Assembly: GCA_035626395.1 (NCBI GenBank)
Contig: DASPNR010000035.1
Coordinates: 1 to 40,971, forward strand
Reading direction: 5' to 3'
Length of the DNA stretch: 40,971 nucleotides
Source of the DNA: Candidatus Limnocylindrales bacterium
GTDB lineage: Bacteria > Desulfobacterota > Binatia > UBA1149 > CAITLU01
In this document: positions 30,621 to 39,141 of the stretch, piece after piece
Layout: each line of letters opens with the position of its first letter
How positions within the stretch are numbered: position 1 is the stretch's first letter
Position numbers and translations under genes: made by a program
Notes under the pieces: model-generated
Seen by the model: the letters and a program-made list of their open reading frames with translations, nothing else
Databases searched by the model: none
Told to the model about the DNA's origin: nothing

Positions 30621-31973
30621 CTAGGCACCCCTCCGCAGGTTGAGCAGCTCGCCGAGCGTGTACGCCGCCGTCGCTGGCGTGAAGTTGGCCATCGTCGCCG
30701 GCGTGTACGGCGCGGCCGCGGCGCCCGGCGCCTGACCGCTCTGCGCGGGGAAGTTCAGCAACGTGGCGAGCGTCGGCGCCGCGCTGCTCGACGCCCCGGC
30801 CGGCGAGGCGCCCGGGATCGCGCCCGGCGAGAGGCCGAGGAGCTGCCCGAGATTGGCCAGCGCGCCCGTCCGCAGGTTGTTGTAGGGCGCGTAGCGCGCG
30901 GCCCGCGCCTGGCGCTGGCGTTCCGCCTCGGCCGCCCAGACCGGCGCCATCTCGCGCTCGTAGGCGGCGTGCTCGTCGCGCGCACGCTGCTGCGCGGCGC
31001 GCTCTTCATCGCGGAGGCGGCGTTGCTCGAGCTCGTAGGCGCGATCCTCTTCCGCCCAGCGGCGCTGCAGCTCGCGCTCGGCTTGATCGGCGTCCCACTG
31101 CCGGCGGCGGAATTCCTGTTCGGCCTCCCAGCGCGCTTTGGCGTCCGCGTCCGCGAGCGCTTTGGCGTCCGCTTCGGCCTTGTCTCGCTCGCGGTAGTAG
31201 TCGAGCGTGCGGCCTTCCGACGCGGCCGCGGTCGCCGCGGCCCGTTCTGCCGATCGCGACTGCGCACGATTCGCCATTCCGGTGGTCGCAATGCCGGTGA
31301 TCCCCGTAATCACGTGTGGTAGCCAGCTGCTTGCTGCCATGCCTGCCCCCGCTGCTCCCGCCGCGGCGGCGCCCCCGGCAGCCGCGGCCCCTCCACCAGC
31401 CGCTGCCGCGCCTGCACCCGCGGCACCCGCCGCCGCCCCTCCGCCGCCAAGCAGCCCGGCGAGCGCCGGCGCCGCAAACAATGCCGCCGCGCCCGCCCCA
31501 GCGCCGATCGCGACGTTGCGCCAGAGGTTGTTGCGCTGATTCGCATTGCCGTAGTCGTCGAACTTCATGCCGCCCGGCAACGCAATGCCGTGCTGCCGCG
31601 CGTAGTTCGCCAGGTCCTCGCGATCGCGCTCACTGAGCTTCTGCCGCCCGTCGAGCCGATAGCCCCGCGACGCCATCCACTGCTGATACGGGTCCGACGC
31701 CCGCCAGGCCTGATTCCACTGGTCGAGCGTGTACTCGCTCGTGCCGCGATTCGGCGTCTGCGCGAGATGCACCGGCGGCCGCGTGACCGGCACCGCCGCG
31801 TTCGCCGGCGCCGCCGGCACGTACGGATTGGTCTCGTCGCCGATCGGCGGCACCGGCGGCGCGTCGACCGGTGGGTCGAGGCGGTTGCCACCGTCCGTCG
31901 TGTAGACGTCCTCCTCGCCGGTGATCCACTCGGACGGGCGCTCGTAGCGGGTGTAGCGGTTACGCGGCGGCAT
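30621..31973 (-). CDS. Putative ejection protein with Gly/Ala membrane segment
   Basis: A 450 aa protein. N-terminal Pro-rich part; LDQWNQAWRASDPYQQWMA and KLSERDREDLANYARQHGI helices; a long Gly/Ala tract (about 150-215) able to insert into membranes; an Arg/Glu/Ala coiled coil (REEREREL-like, about 240-350); and a C-terminal repeat-like LGQLL/LATLL/LGELL leucine pattern. This matches P22 gp7/gp20-type ejection proteins in style. It has an AAGGAG start site. Confidence 0.62.
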   Translation of the reverse strand: MPPRNRYTRYERPSEWITGEEDVYTTDGGNRLDPPVDAPPVPPIGDETNPYVPAAPANAAVPVTRPPVHLAQTPNRGTSEYTLDQWNQAWRASDPYQQWMASRGYRLDGRQKLSERDREDLANYARQHGIALPGGMKFDDYGNANQRNNLWRNVAIGAGAGAAALFAAPALAGLLGGGGAAAGAAGAGAAAAGGGAAAAGGAAAAGAAGAGMAASSWLPHVITGITGIATTGMANRAQSRSAERAAATAAASEGRTLDYYRERDKAEADAKALADADAKARWEAEQEFRRRQWDADQAERELQRRWAEEDRAYELEQRRLRDEERAAQQRARDEHAAYEREMAPVWAAEAERQRQARAARYAPYNNLRTGALANLGQLLGLSPGAIPGASPAGASSSAAPTLATLLNFPAQSGQAPGAAAAPYTPATMANFTPATAAYTLGELLNLRRGA

Positions 31974-31985
31974 CAGGGCTCCTTC

Positions 31986-32465
31986 TCACGCATCGATCCG
32001 CTGAAACACGATCGAGAGCTCGTACCGCATCGCCGCGGCGGGGTTCGACACGTACGCCGTCGAGTAGCTGACCGGCGTGGCCGCGTCGATTTTGAGCAAC
32101 CACGTGTGCGCCTGCGGCGCGTTGGTCGCGTTCGCCGTCAACGCGGCGCCGCTGAACGTGCACGTCACGCCGCCGCTCGTGAACGTGATGGTCAACGTGA
32201 CGGAGCTCGAGACGCCGGCGGCGGTCGTGACGCGCAGAAACGCCGTCACGAGGTACAACCCGGCCGGCAGCGTCGCCGTGGGGATCGCCGTGAGGCCGAT
32301 CGCGGCGCTCTGGCCCGTCACCGTGATCGGCGTCGTTTCGGCGCGCGGCGTGCTGTCGAGATCGGTGCGCAGCCCGCGAAACCACGTCACCCACGGCAGG
32401 CGCATCAGCCCCTGCCGATCGACGAGCGGCTCCCCGTGCGGGATGCGCGGCCGCGGCGTGGCCAT
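31986..32465 (-). CDS. Small structural protein after the stabilisation gene
   Basis: A 159 aa protein. The N-terminus (GEPLVDRQGLMRLPWVTWF) resembles a short linker often found in small phage neck or tail proteins. The rest is an Ig-like or jelly-roll beta domain (LYLVTAFLRVTTAAG, VTLTITFTSGGVTC). Its ATG overlaps the gp10-like stop (TGATG). It could be a needle/plug adaptor or head decoration. No exact family. Confidence 0.6.
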   Translation of the reverse strand: MATPRPRIPHGEPLVDRQGLMRLPWVTWFRGLRTDLDSTPRAETTPITVTGQSAAIGLTAIPTATLPAGLYLVTAFLRVTTAAGVSSSVTLTITFTSGGVTCTFSGAALTANATNAPQAHTWLLKIDAATPVSYSTAYVSNPAAAMRYELSIVFQRIDA

Positions 32466-33955
32466 CAGGCGCCCTCACGACTGCCCCGCACCTGCTGATA
32501 CGCGTCGGTGATGCGCCACGGCACCGCCGCCGAGACCACCACCTCGTAGACGCGGCCGCGGCCGCTCCCGAGGTTCCAGAACCGCACCCGCCGCCAGAAC
32601 TCGCCGATCTTGCCGGCCGACGCGGTGTGCTCGTGTCCCCAGGTCTGCCCGAAGTCGTTCGACACGCGCAGCATCACCTGCGGGTCGACGTCCTGGTCCT
32701 CGCCGTCGGCGACGCCGATGCCGGTCTGAAACAGGATCTCGAGCGTGTCGAAAAAGAGGCGTGTGTGCTGATTGGTGAGCGCCGGGGTGCGGCGCAAGCG
32801 CCGAATCGGCCGATCGTCGACGTCCGTCGCAAACGCGTGCGACATTTCGTAGAGCACGTTCGACTCGCGATCGGCCATCAGGTGTTTGTGGAAGCCGAAG
32901 CAGTGGAACGTCGGCCGCAGGTAGGTGTAGGCGTTGTCCGCGGCGATCCAGGTGCCGCGCTGTGCCCAGCGCTGCGTGGTGAAGTCGTACGCCCAGGTGA
33001 CGCGCGCGCCCGGAATGGTCAGCAGGTAGAAGGCGTGGCCGCGGTCCTCGTAGGTCTCGCCGATCGCGTTCGACACGTCGCCGTAGGTCGAGAGGGCGAA
33101 CTCGAGCGCGTGATCGGAGATGCGCTCCGGCGTGAACCCGCTCGCGCGCATGACCTGATACCCGCCGTTCGCGTTGGTCGCCAGCCACACGACCGATTTG
33201 CCAGCCTGCTGCAGCGAGAACGGCGCCGCGATGCCTTCTTCGGCCAGGCCGCTGGGATCGACCGCGAACGGGAACCCGGCGCCGCCGACGGCGTACCAGA
33301 ATTCGCTCGTCTTGCTGCCCGGCAGGAACACGTAGCCGTACGGGTTGACCAGCATGGCTTGCCAGTCGTCGGCGCCGCTGGTGCGCTCGGCGATATCGGT
33401 CGGGTCCCAGCTCGTGCCGTCGAACGCCGCGGACGTGCGGATGCGCGCATTGGTGCGATCGAACGCCAGGAAGAAGCTCGCGGCGTAGCCGCCCATCGTC
33501 GCGCCGCTCGAGAGCTCCTCGGTCAGCGTGTTCCCGACCAGGTCGTAGCAATAGCCCTTGTCGCCGCTCGTGATGAAGAGCTGCTGGCCGCCGCTGCCGT
33601 TGCTGCAGATCGTGGCCGGGTTGTCGTCGACGGCGAGCGTCATGCCGCCGCGCGCTTCGAAGCTCCAGTCCTCGTAGACTTCGTAGAGCGTGTTGCCGAA
33701 GATGACAAACACGCGGCCGTTCTCGGCGAACGCCGCGCGGCCGACGGACGTCGGGAACTCGCGGCGCGCGCGGAACCCGGGCGTCGGGTACAGCGCCCAG
33801 CGCGACGTCGCGCCGGCGGACTCGATCTGCTCGACGTACCAATTCACCAGCGCTTCGTTCGCCGAGACGGGCGACTGCGAAGCGTAGGCGCCGCCGACGA
33901 AGGCCGGGAAGGGCGTCAGCATCGCGAGCAACACCACCAGCGCGCGAGCGGGCAT
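32465..33955 (-). CDS. P22 gp10-like packaged-DNA stabilisation protein
   Basis: A 496 aa neck protein of the Phage_stabilise type, which in P22 plugs the portal with gp4. The family start is seen as LTPFPAFVGGAYASQSP, then VNWYVEQIESAG and WALYPTPGF. The body is a beta-propeller-like series (SEFWYAVGGAGFPFAVDP, KSVVWLATNANGG) with a C-terminal VMLRVSNDFGQTWG domain. The start ATG 33955 has AGGTG at good spacing; a GTG 9 nt earlier and an ATG 33 nt later are alternatives. The 11 extra residues (MPARALVVLLA) make the N-terminus signal-peptide-like, unlike usual family members. Confidence 0.87.
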   Translation of the reverse strand: MPARALVVLLAMLTPFPAFVGGAYASQSPVSANEALVNWYVEQIESAGATSRWALYPTPGFRARREFPTSVGRAAFAENGRVFVIFGNTLYEVYEDWSFEARGGMTLAVDDNPATICSNGSGGQQLFITSGDKGYCYDLVGNTLTEELSSGATMGGYAASFFLAFDRTNARIRTSAAFDGTSWDPTDIAERTSGADDWQAMLVNPYGYVFLPGSKTSEFWYAVGGAGFPFAVDPSGLAEEGIAAPFSLQQAGKSVVWLATNANGGYQVMRASGFTPERISDHALEFALSTYGDVSNAIGETYEDRGHAFYLLTIPGARVTWAYDFTTQRWAQRGTWIAADNAYTYLRPTFHCFGFHKHLMADRESNVLYEMSHAFATDVDDRPIRRLRRTPALTNQHTRLFFDTLEILFQTGIGVADGEDQDVDPQVMLRVSNDFGQTWGHEHTASAGKIGEFWRRVRFWNLGSGRGRVYEVVVSAAVPWRITDAYQQVRGSREGA

Positions 33956-33964
33956 GGCATTCAC

Positions 33965-34411
33965 CTACTCGTTCGTCGCGCAGCCGGACAGCGCGTTCCA
34001 GATCACGCGATACGCCTGTTGGATCGACCCATCCGACGCCGAACTGTCGGCCGTCGCGCCGCTGCCGGTCGCGGTGCCGACGATGACCGCACCGGACACG
34101 TTGACGCCGACGATGAGGACCGCGGAAATCGACGCATACCCGGCAGGACCGATCAGAAAGGCGCGCGCCAACGCGACACGCCGGGTATGACACGCCGCGG
34201 TGTACGCCGGAATGACGCCATTCGCGCTGGCGGAGGCCGCCTCTTCGAGCACTTCCTTCGCCACCTGTGCGCCGAGGTACTGCAGCCGGTTGGTGAACTG
34301 CGGGGACGAGACGAGCGCCATCATGGTCGTCGACGTGTTCTGCGCGTGGACTGGTACGGCTGGTACGGCCAGGGCCAGCAGCAGCGTCAGGATCAGCAAA
34401 CGGGTTCGCAT
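33965..34411 (-). CDS. Small virion-type protein with signal peptide
   Basis: 148 aa from ATG 34411, with GGAGGAC upstream. Residues 1-24 are a clean Sec signal peptide (RTRLLILTLLLALAVPAVP, HAQ|N). The rest, from MALVSSPQFTNRLQYLG, resembles a small structural protein common in tailed phages. It has a helical start, AACHTRRVALARAFL, and an IQQAYRVIWNALSG end. Relatives usually begin near that MALVS methionine, so the signal peptide looks added. Confidence 0.72.
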   Translation of the reverse strand: MRTRLLILTLLLALAVPAVPVHAQNTSTTMMALVSSPQFTNRLQYLGAQVAKEVLEEAASASANGVIPAYTAACHTRRVALARAFLIGPAGYASISAVLIVGVNVSGAVIVGTATGSGATADSSASDGSIQQAYRVIWNALSGCATNE

Positions 34412-34490
34412 TGGACTGTCCTCCGGCGCGGTGCCCTGCTGTTCCGCCTCGCGCGCCCCGTGCGGAACGATTGAACCGATCATGCGCGCG

Positions 34491-35171
34491 TCAGCACCCG
34501 GTGACGCCGGAGCCGATGTTGTCCAGCACCGTCGTCGCCGTCGTCGACGTGCCCGCGTAGGCGATGATCTTGGCGCTGCCGGCGTTGGTGCCACAGACGA
34601 CTTCGAGCTTGAGGCCCGCGGCGCCCGGAGCGGTGCCCGAGGCCGTCATCTTCGGCAGCCCGAGGGCACCCGCCGTCAGTGCCGCCGTCCAACTGCCAAT
34701 GCGGAGCGCCCCGGCGTCGAGAATCGCCATGTTCACGGTGCTGCCGGCCCCGTTGTAGAAGTTGATCGGCAGGCTCGGCTGACCTTGGATGTAGCTCTCA
34801 GACGCATTGCCGCCGACCAGCGCCCGCACCGTCGCGCCGGACTGAATACTGATCAAGCCAGCGGTGCTCCCCGTCGGGGACTTCAACACGATGGCGGTGT
34901 TCGCGACCCCGCTGTCAACTGACGGCGTAACGAGTTTCGTCACCGTGAGCGTGTCGGTGGCGAACGTCATATCCGGATCGCTGACACACACGCTGCTCCC
35001 GTTGAAGAACAGCACCTGATTCGCGGACGCGGTGCAGGTCGTGCCGCCGCCGCTACTCGTCGACGTCATCGGCAGCGGTCGCGGCGCTTGCGCGAGCGAC
35101 GGCACCGACGACAACATCAGCGGCCCGACCAGGAGCGCCAGGCCGACCGCTATTGCGCGAAGAAGTGGCAA
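34491..35171 (-). CDS. Beta-rich exported-type protein of the virion block
   Basis: 226 aa from a TTG start at 35171 with GGAG 7 nt upstream, overlapping the previous gene by 22 nt. A signal peptide spans 1-28 (LLRAIAVGLALLVGPLML, LAQ|A). The mature part is Ser/Thr/Gly-rich beta repeats (TLTVTKLVTPSVDSG, AIVLKSPTGS, PINFYNGAGS), like fibre or decoration shafts that carry image-sequence style turns. Function unknown; likely a surface fibre or head decoration. Confidence 0.65.
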   Translation of the reverse strand: MPLLRAIAVGLALLVGPLMLSSVPSLAQAPRPLPMTSTSSGGGTTCTASANQVLFFNGSSVCVSDPDMTFATDTLTVTKLVTPSVDSGVANTAIVLKSPTGSTAGLISIQSGATVRALVGGNASESYIQGQPSLPINFYNGAGSTVNMAILDAGALRIGSWTAALTAGALGLPKMTASGTAPGAAGLKLEVVCGTNAGSAKIIAYAGTSTTATTVLDNIGSGVTGC

Positions 35172-35530
35172 TTGAGTTCTCCGCTCGTGGCGCCAGTGCG
35201 AATGCCACGGAAGTTATTGAGGAGGTCGTTGCCGACGATCGTTTTGGTCTCATTCACCGACCAGACGTCGCCGACGGTGGTCGTCGGGGCGGTGCCATCG
35301 AGGCGATACCGAATCTCCGCCGTCACCAGCTTGCAGATCCCGAGCGTTGCGGCCGGATGGCCGCTGCCTTCGTTGATGGTCGCCGCGGTGAACTGATCCG
35401 CGGAGTTGTCGATCGTGAACTGCTCGTAGACGACATAGCGCCACGGCTGCGCGACGACGGCCGAGGCGATCAGCAGCAACGAGAGCGAGAGCGCGAGCGC
35501 GCGCGCGCGCACGCGAGGAGTGATCGTCAT
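35150..35530 (-). CDS. Small exported-type protein of the virion block
   Basis: A 126 aa protein. The signal peptide spans 1-27 (RARALALSLSLLLIASAVV, AQ|P). The mature part has a beta-sandwich pattern (VVYEQFTIDNSADQFT, ICKLVTAEIRYRLDGT, GDVWSVNETKTIVG) with two Cys. GGAGAGGACC lies upstream; the ATG overlaps the gp4-like stop. Unknown function. Confidence 0.65.
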   Translation of the reverse strand: MTITPRVRARALALSLSLLLIASAVVAQPWRYVVYEQFTIDNSADQFTAATINEGSGHPAATLGICKLVTAEIRYRLDGTAPTTTVGDVWSVNETKTIVGNDLLNNFRGIRTGATSGELNCHFFAQ

Positions 35531-36243
35531 CGGTACGGTCCTCTCCGGTAGTCGTAGTCAGCGCCGACGCACGCGCCCGGGATGCCGGCATCGGCCGTCG
35601 CCAGGCGCGGCGCCGTGTCGTTGTTGCCGAACACCGTCGATCGCGCATCGCGCGCGTGCTGCACGGTCTCGGCTGTCAGGGCCACGCCAAAGGACGGCGC
35701 CAGGCGCTCGGCGACGGTGAGCCGCAGCGCCTCCTCGTAGCCTTCGGGCAGGGTGAAGGCGTCCTCGAGCGCAAGGGCCGCGAGGATCCCTTTGGTCTGC
35801 AGCCGCACCTGATACGCCGTCGTGGGCACTGGCCAGAAATACAGCGAGCCGTTGACGGTCGTCGGGTTGTAGAACACGTCCGTGACGATCGCGCCGGTCT
35901 GCGCCGGCGACGGCAGCGCCGCGTACCATTGCGCGTCGCGCACCGTGATCGGCGAATAGACGCTCGAGACGATGAGCGACGCGCTGAGGATCGCTTTCGG
36001 GCGCTTGGCCAGCGGCCAGGTCGCGGTCGAGGGCCCGATCGTGTGCGGACTGAGGCTCGGCGTCAGGGTGAACGTCGAGAACAGCTCCGCGTACGGGCCC
36101 TGCCCTTTCGCGTTCCAGAGATCGAGCAGGCGATTGAGCGTGTCGAGCGCGTACTGCAGCATCTCCGGCGGCACCGGATCGATCGGGTCGATCAGCGCGA
36201 GCTCGCGCAGCGACCCGATCAGCAGTTCACGCGTCGTGGCCAT
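35527..36243 (-). CDS. P22 gp4-like tail accessory / head completion protein
   Basis: A 238 aa protein that would bind the portal and begin neck assembly. Family features: N-terminal MATTRELLIGSLRELALID, then EMLQYALDTLNRLLDLWNAK, the strand ELFSTFTLTPS, SLYFWPVP, and the C-terminal helix GYEEALRLTVAERLAPSFG. The gp10-like gene lies downstream after three inserted genes with signal peptides. Length is somewhat greater than P22 gp4 (166 aa), as usual in this branch. Confidence 0.82.
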   Translation of the reverse strand: MATTRELLIGSLRELALIDPIDPVPPEMLQYALDTLNRLLDLWNAKGQGPYAELFSTFTLTPSLSPHTIGPSTATWPLAKRPKAILSASLIVSSVYSPITVRDAQWYAALPSPAQTGAIVTDVFYNPTTVNGSLYFWPVPTTAYQVRLQTKGILAALALEDAFTLPEGYEEALRLTVAERLAPSFGVALTAETVQHARDARSTVFGNNDTAPRLATADAGIPGACVGADYDYRRGPYR

Positions 36244-36262
36244 CAGCGCTCACTGCGGCGCG

Positions 36263-36499
36263 CTACTTCTTCGCGCCCTTCTTCGGCTTGTCGTCCGCCG
36301 CCGGCGACGCGTCGGCCGCCTCGGCCTGCGGCTCGTCGACGATCGGCTCGAGCGACCAACCCTGTTTCCGCGCGGCGTCACACTCGGCGTCGTTCGCCAC
36401 GACGAGCTCCTTGCCGCCGGCCTTGTGGAGCATGCGTGGGTACTCGAGGTACTGGCCGTTCTTGTCGACATTGCGATGCGGGCTGTTGGCGTCACCCAT
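36263..36499 (-). CDS. Small hypothetical virion-block protein
   Basis: 78 aa from ATG 36499 (MGDANSPHRNVDKNGQ). The central motif YPRMLHKAGGKELVVAND, then AECDAARKQGWS, is shared by many short phage proteins found next to capsid genes. The tail is acidic then Lys-rich (DDKPKKGAKK). It follows a GC-rich hairpin. Function unknown. Confidence 0.65.
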   Translation of the reverse strand: MGDANSPHRNVDKNGQYLEYPRMLHKAGGKELVVANDAECDAARKQGWSLEPIVDEPQAEAADASPAADDKPKKGAKK

Positions 36500-36524
36500 G
36501 TGTGAGGTCCTCGTGCAGGAAAGG

Positions 36525-36549
36525 GCCCGGGCAGCGGCGCCGCCCGGGC
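36525..36549 (-). terminator. GC-rich hairpin between structural genes
   Basis: An 8 bp perfect stem GCCCGGGC at 36525-36532 and 36542-36549 with a 9-base loop, followed on the minus strand by CCTTTCC. It lies in the 83 bp gap between the 424 aa protein and the 78 aa protein. The T-run is too short for a confident terminator; it may attenuate or stabilise coat transcripts. Confidence 0.45.
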
Positions 36550-36582
36550 AACAACCACGGATCAGGGAACCGGGCGGCCGCG

Positions 36583-37857
36583 CTACTGCGGCGGCGCCGA
36601 GATCTCGACCCAGTTCACGTAGATCGGGCCAGGCCCATCGGTGCCGGCCGCGAGATACGAGAGGAACGGATACATCTGGACGCCGGCGGTCGCGGTCTTG
36701 CCGCTGTTCGTCATCGTGACCGCGCTGAACGTGGAGCCGCCCGCCGCGGAGTAGAACGCCGAGAAGACGCCCGCCTTCGAGACGCAGGACCGCAGCAGGC
36801 GTGTCTCGCCGTCGGCCCAGTCGACGGTTGTGTCGTCGGTCCCCGTCGCGCTCGAGACTTCCGCCTTCGAGGTAATCGAGCCGTCGGTCGCGGTGACGCC
36901 GATGGTGTGCCAGACGGTGTAGCCGTCGAACGCGGCCGCGTCCTGCCAGGTCTCGTTCTGCCGCCAGCCAATGAGGACCTGGTCGGTGCCCGAGATATCG
37001 GTGATGGTGATCGAGGCCGTGAAGCACCCGCCGCTCGTCCCCGCGACGATGACGCCTTCGGTCGTGTTCGCGCCATCGCCGCCGAACACGATCTCGACCC
37101 CTTCGTTGTCGGTCGTGTTGTCGGCTTCGATATTGAGCTTACCGTCGACGATCGCCCACGAGGACGCCGTCTTCGCCTGTTCCTCGCGATACGAGATCAG
37201 CCCGAGCGGCGAGCCGATCACGACGTTGTCGTCGGTGTCCGAGACGGACTTGATCAGCAGGCCGGTCGCGTCATTCTCCGCGACGATGAAGCCCTGATCG
37301 AACTCCTCGCGCACATACAGGTGCCCATTGATATGCGCATCGCCGCCGACCTGCAGGTGGCCGTTGAAGCCCGCCGGCGCGGCATTGAGGCGCGTCCAGT
37401 ACCCAGTCGGCGTTTTTGCCCCGCCCGGTGCGACGCAGTCCCAGATCACGCCCGCGGCCGCGTCGATCTGCGGCAGGAACGGCTCATTGGCACGCGTGCA
37501 GGTGCCGCCCGGGCGCTGATCGCTGCGGAAGACACCCGCCTTCTGCGAGGAGGACGCGACGTAGACGACGGCGCCGCTCGCGTGCGTCGACGCGCGCGAG
37601 CCGCCCATACCGCGGCGGACCTGCGCGGTCGTGCCGCTGACGGACACGACGTCCATCCGTTCGCTACCCACATAGATCGCGCCGCCGGCGTCGACGTTGG
37701 TCGCCGACGCGAGAACAACGGTGTTGGCGCTGGTGCTGGTGACCGCGCTCGAGAGCGTGGTCGACGTGGTCGCCGTCTGCGTGGGGACGGGGACCGTGTA
37801 GAGGAGCAGTCCGAGCAGGACCGCAACGGCTGCGCGCGAGAAGGTCTTGAGGGTCAT
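36583..37857 (-). CDS. Exported-type structural protein after the coat gene
   Basis: A 424 aa protein. Signal-like N-terminus (FSRAAVAVLLGLLLYTVPVP). Then a short beta module (AIYVGSERMDVVSVSG, VRRGMGGSRASTHASG), a fibre-like strand repeat (GHLQVGGDAHINGHLYVREE), and a C-terminal lectin-like jelly-roll candidate (AIVDGKLNIEADN to FLSYLAAGTDGPGPIYVNW). It resembles head fibres or decoration proteins placed behind coat genes. AGGAGACC upstream. Carbohydrate binding is a guess. Confidence 0.68.
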   Translation of the reverse strand: MTLKTFSRAAVAVLLGLLLYTVPVPTQTATTSTTLSSAVTSTSANTVVLASATNVDAGGAIYVGSERMDVVSVSGTTAQVRRGMGGSRASTHASGAVVYVASSSQKAGVFRSDQRPGGTCTRANEPFLPQIDAAAGVIWDCVAPGGAKTPTGYWTRLNAAPAGFNGHLQVGGDAHINGHLYVREEFDQGFIVAENDATGLLIKSVSDTDDNVVIGSPLGLISYREEQAKTASSWAIVDGKLNIEADNTTDNEGVEIVFGGDGANTTEGVIVAGTSGGCFTASITITDISGTDQVLIGWRQNETWQDAAAFDGYTVWHTIGVTATDGSITSKAEVSSATGTDDTTVDWADGETRLLRSCVSKAGVFSAFYSAAGGSTFSAVTMTNSGKTATAGVQMYPFLSYLAAGTDGPGPIYVNWVEISAPPQ

Positions 37858-37888
37858 GATGGTCTCAGGTCTCCTGGTTGTCAGCCGA

Positions 37889-39139
37889 CTAGGCGCAGAG
37901 GATGCGCATCGCCGCGAGCTCGCAGTGCAGCCGGCCGAAGCCGAGGAGCACGTCGAAGCGATTCACCCATTTGCGGTTGACCGCGTCGAAGCTGCGGATG
38001 AACGCGATGGAGATGCCGGTGTCCGGGTCGGTCGTCTGCGAGACGAGCTCCTCGTTCTTCGGCATGGGGAGCGGCAGGCTGATGCCGGCGAAGGCGTCAC
38101 GCGTGAACGCGAGGCCCTGCTTGCCAGATTTGCCGTTCGGGGACGTCGTGCCCGGGAAGAGCGTCAGCGTGGCGCCATTGGCCGGCTGCGCGTCGATGTT
38201 CTGGTAGTTGCCGCTGAAGTACAGCGTCTCTTTGATCTGCACCGTGGCCGCCGAGATGACGCCGACGGTGTCCGCCGCCACCGTCACCGTCATCGTGTTC
38301 GCCGACTCGGTGCGCTCGCGCGTCACGGGGTTCACGCGATACACGCTGCCCAGGCCGATGACGTCGCCTTCCTTGAACGTGTCGCCGGTCGTGCAGGTGA
38401 CGGCGAGCGACGTGGCGCCGTTGGCGACCGCGCCGTTCAACGTGACGGCACCCGCCCACGTGCCGGCGGTGTGTGACTTCAGGGACATCGACTCGGTCCA
38501 CTCGAAGCCGTCCGCTTTGCCGACGACGCCCTGGCGGTACAGCTTCTTGATGTCCTCGACCGGCCCGAACCGGGCCAGGTTGCCGTCGGAGCCGCCCTTG
38601 ATGGCGCGCATCACGGCCGGCGGCACGTAGATGCCCTGGTCGTCGGAGAGCGAGCTCATTTCGACGAACCGCTGGCGCACGGCGGCGGACGTCGCATCGA
38701 ACGTCGTCGGGTTGGTCCCGAGCTGCCCCGTGATGTTGCCGGTGTTCTTGTAGGCGAACGCCGCGGCGCGCTTGTCGGCTTCGGCCGCGAGATACAGCGC
38801 CGCCGGCCGCAGGTACTCCTTCTTCACGCGCTCTTCGCCGCGCTCCATGTTCAGGAGCTTGTCGATCGTGTCCCATTCGAAGTCGATGCCGAAGGGCTGA
38901 TCGACGACGATGGTCGTTTCGAGGCGCTCGATATTCTGCGGCGTGTACGTGAACCCGTCGCGGATGACAGGCCGCCACGGGAATTTCACGCGGATGCGAT
39001 CGCCCACGGCGAACTCCTTTTTGAAGTCCTCCTCGTGGTCGTGCCGCATGTTCGCGAAGATCTCCGAGCTGTGCATGAACAGCCGGAGGGTCTCCATCGT
39101 GACGTAATCGACCTTCTTGAAGTTGTTGGTGACTGGCAT
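37889..39139 (-). CDS. Major capsid protein (P22 coat type)
   Basis: A 416 aa HK97-fold coat protein of the P22 family (430 aa in P22). Seen: N-arm MPVTNNFKKVDYVTMETLRL, E-loop region VGDRIRVKFPWRPV, spine helix LLNMERGEERVKKEYLRPAA and AAEADKRAAAFAYK. An inserted beta domain at about 200-290 (VTLNGAVANGATSLAVTC, EGDVIGLGSVYRV) corresponds to the I-domain. P-domain strands follow (GLAFTRDAFAGISLPLP, SIAFIRSFDAVN). It starts after AGGT, 2 nt below the scaffold stop. Confidence 0.92.
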   Translation of the reverse strand: MPVTNNFKKVDYVTMETLRLFMHSSEIFANMRHDHEEDFKKEFAVGDRIRVKFPWRPVIRDGFTYTPQNIERLETTIVVDQPFGIDFEWDTIDKLLNMERGEERVKKEYLRPAALYLAAEADKRAAAFAYKNTGNITGQLGTNPTTFDATSAAVRQRFVEMSSLSDDQGIYVPPAVMRAIKGGSDGNLARFGPVEDIKKLYRQGVVGKADGFEWTESMSLKSHTAGTWAGAVTLNGAVANGATSLAVTCTTGDTFKEGDVIGLGSVYRVNPVTRERTESANTMTVTVAADTVGVISAATVQIKETLYFSGNYQNIDAQPANGATLTLFPGTTSPNGKSGKQGLAFTRDAFAGISLPLPMPKNEELVSQTTDPDTGISIAFIRSFDAVNRKWVNRFDVLLGFGRLHCELAAMRILCA

Positions 39140-39141
39140 GG

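Noticed and set aside
31320..31540. Low-complexity plus-strand Ala/Pro-rich frames around 31.2-31.6 kb
   Set aside because: They are the antisense of the Gly/Ala membrane segment of the ejection protein.
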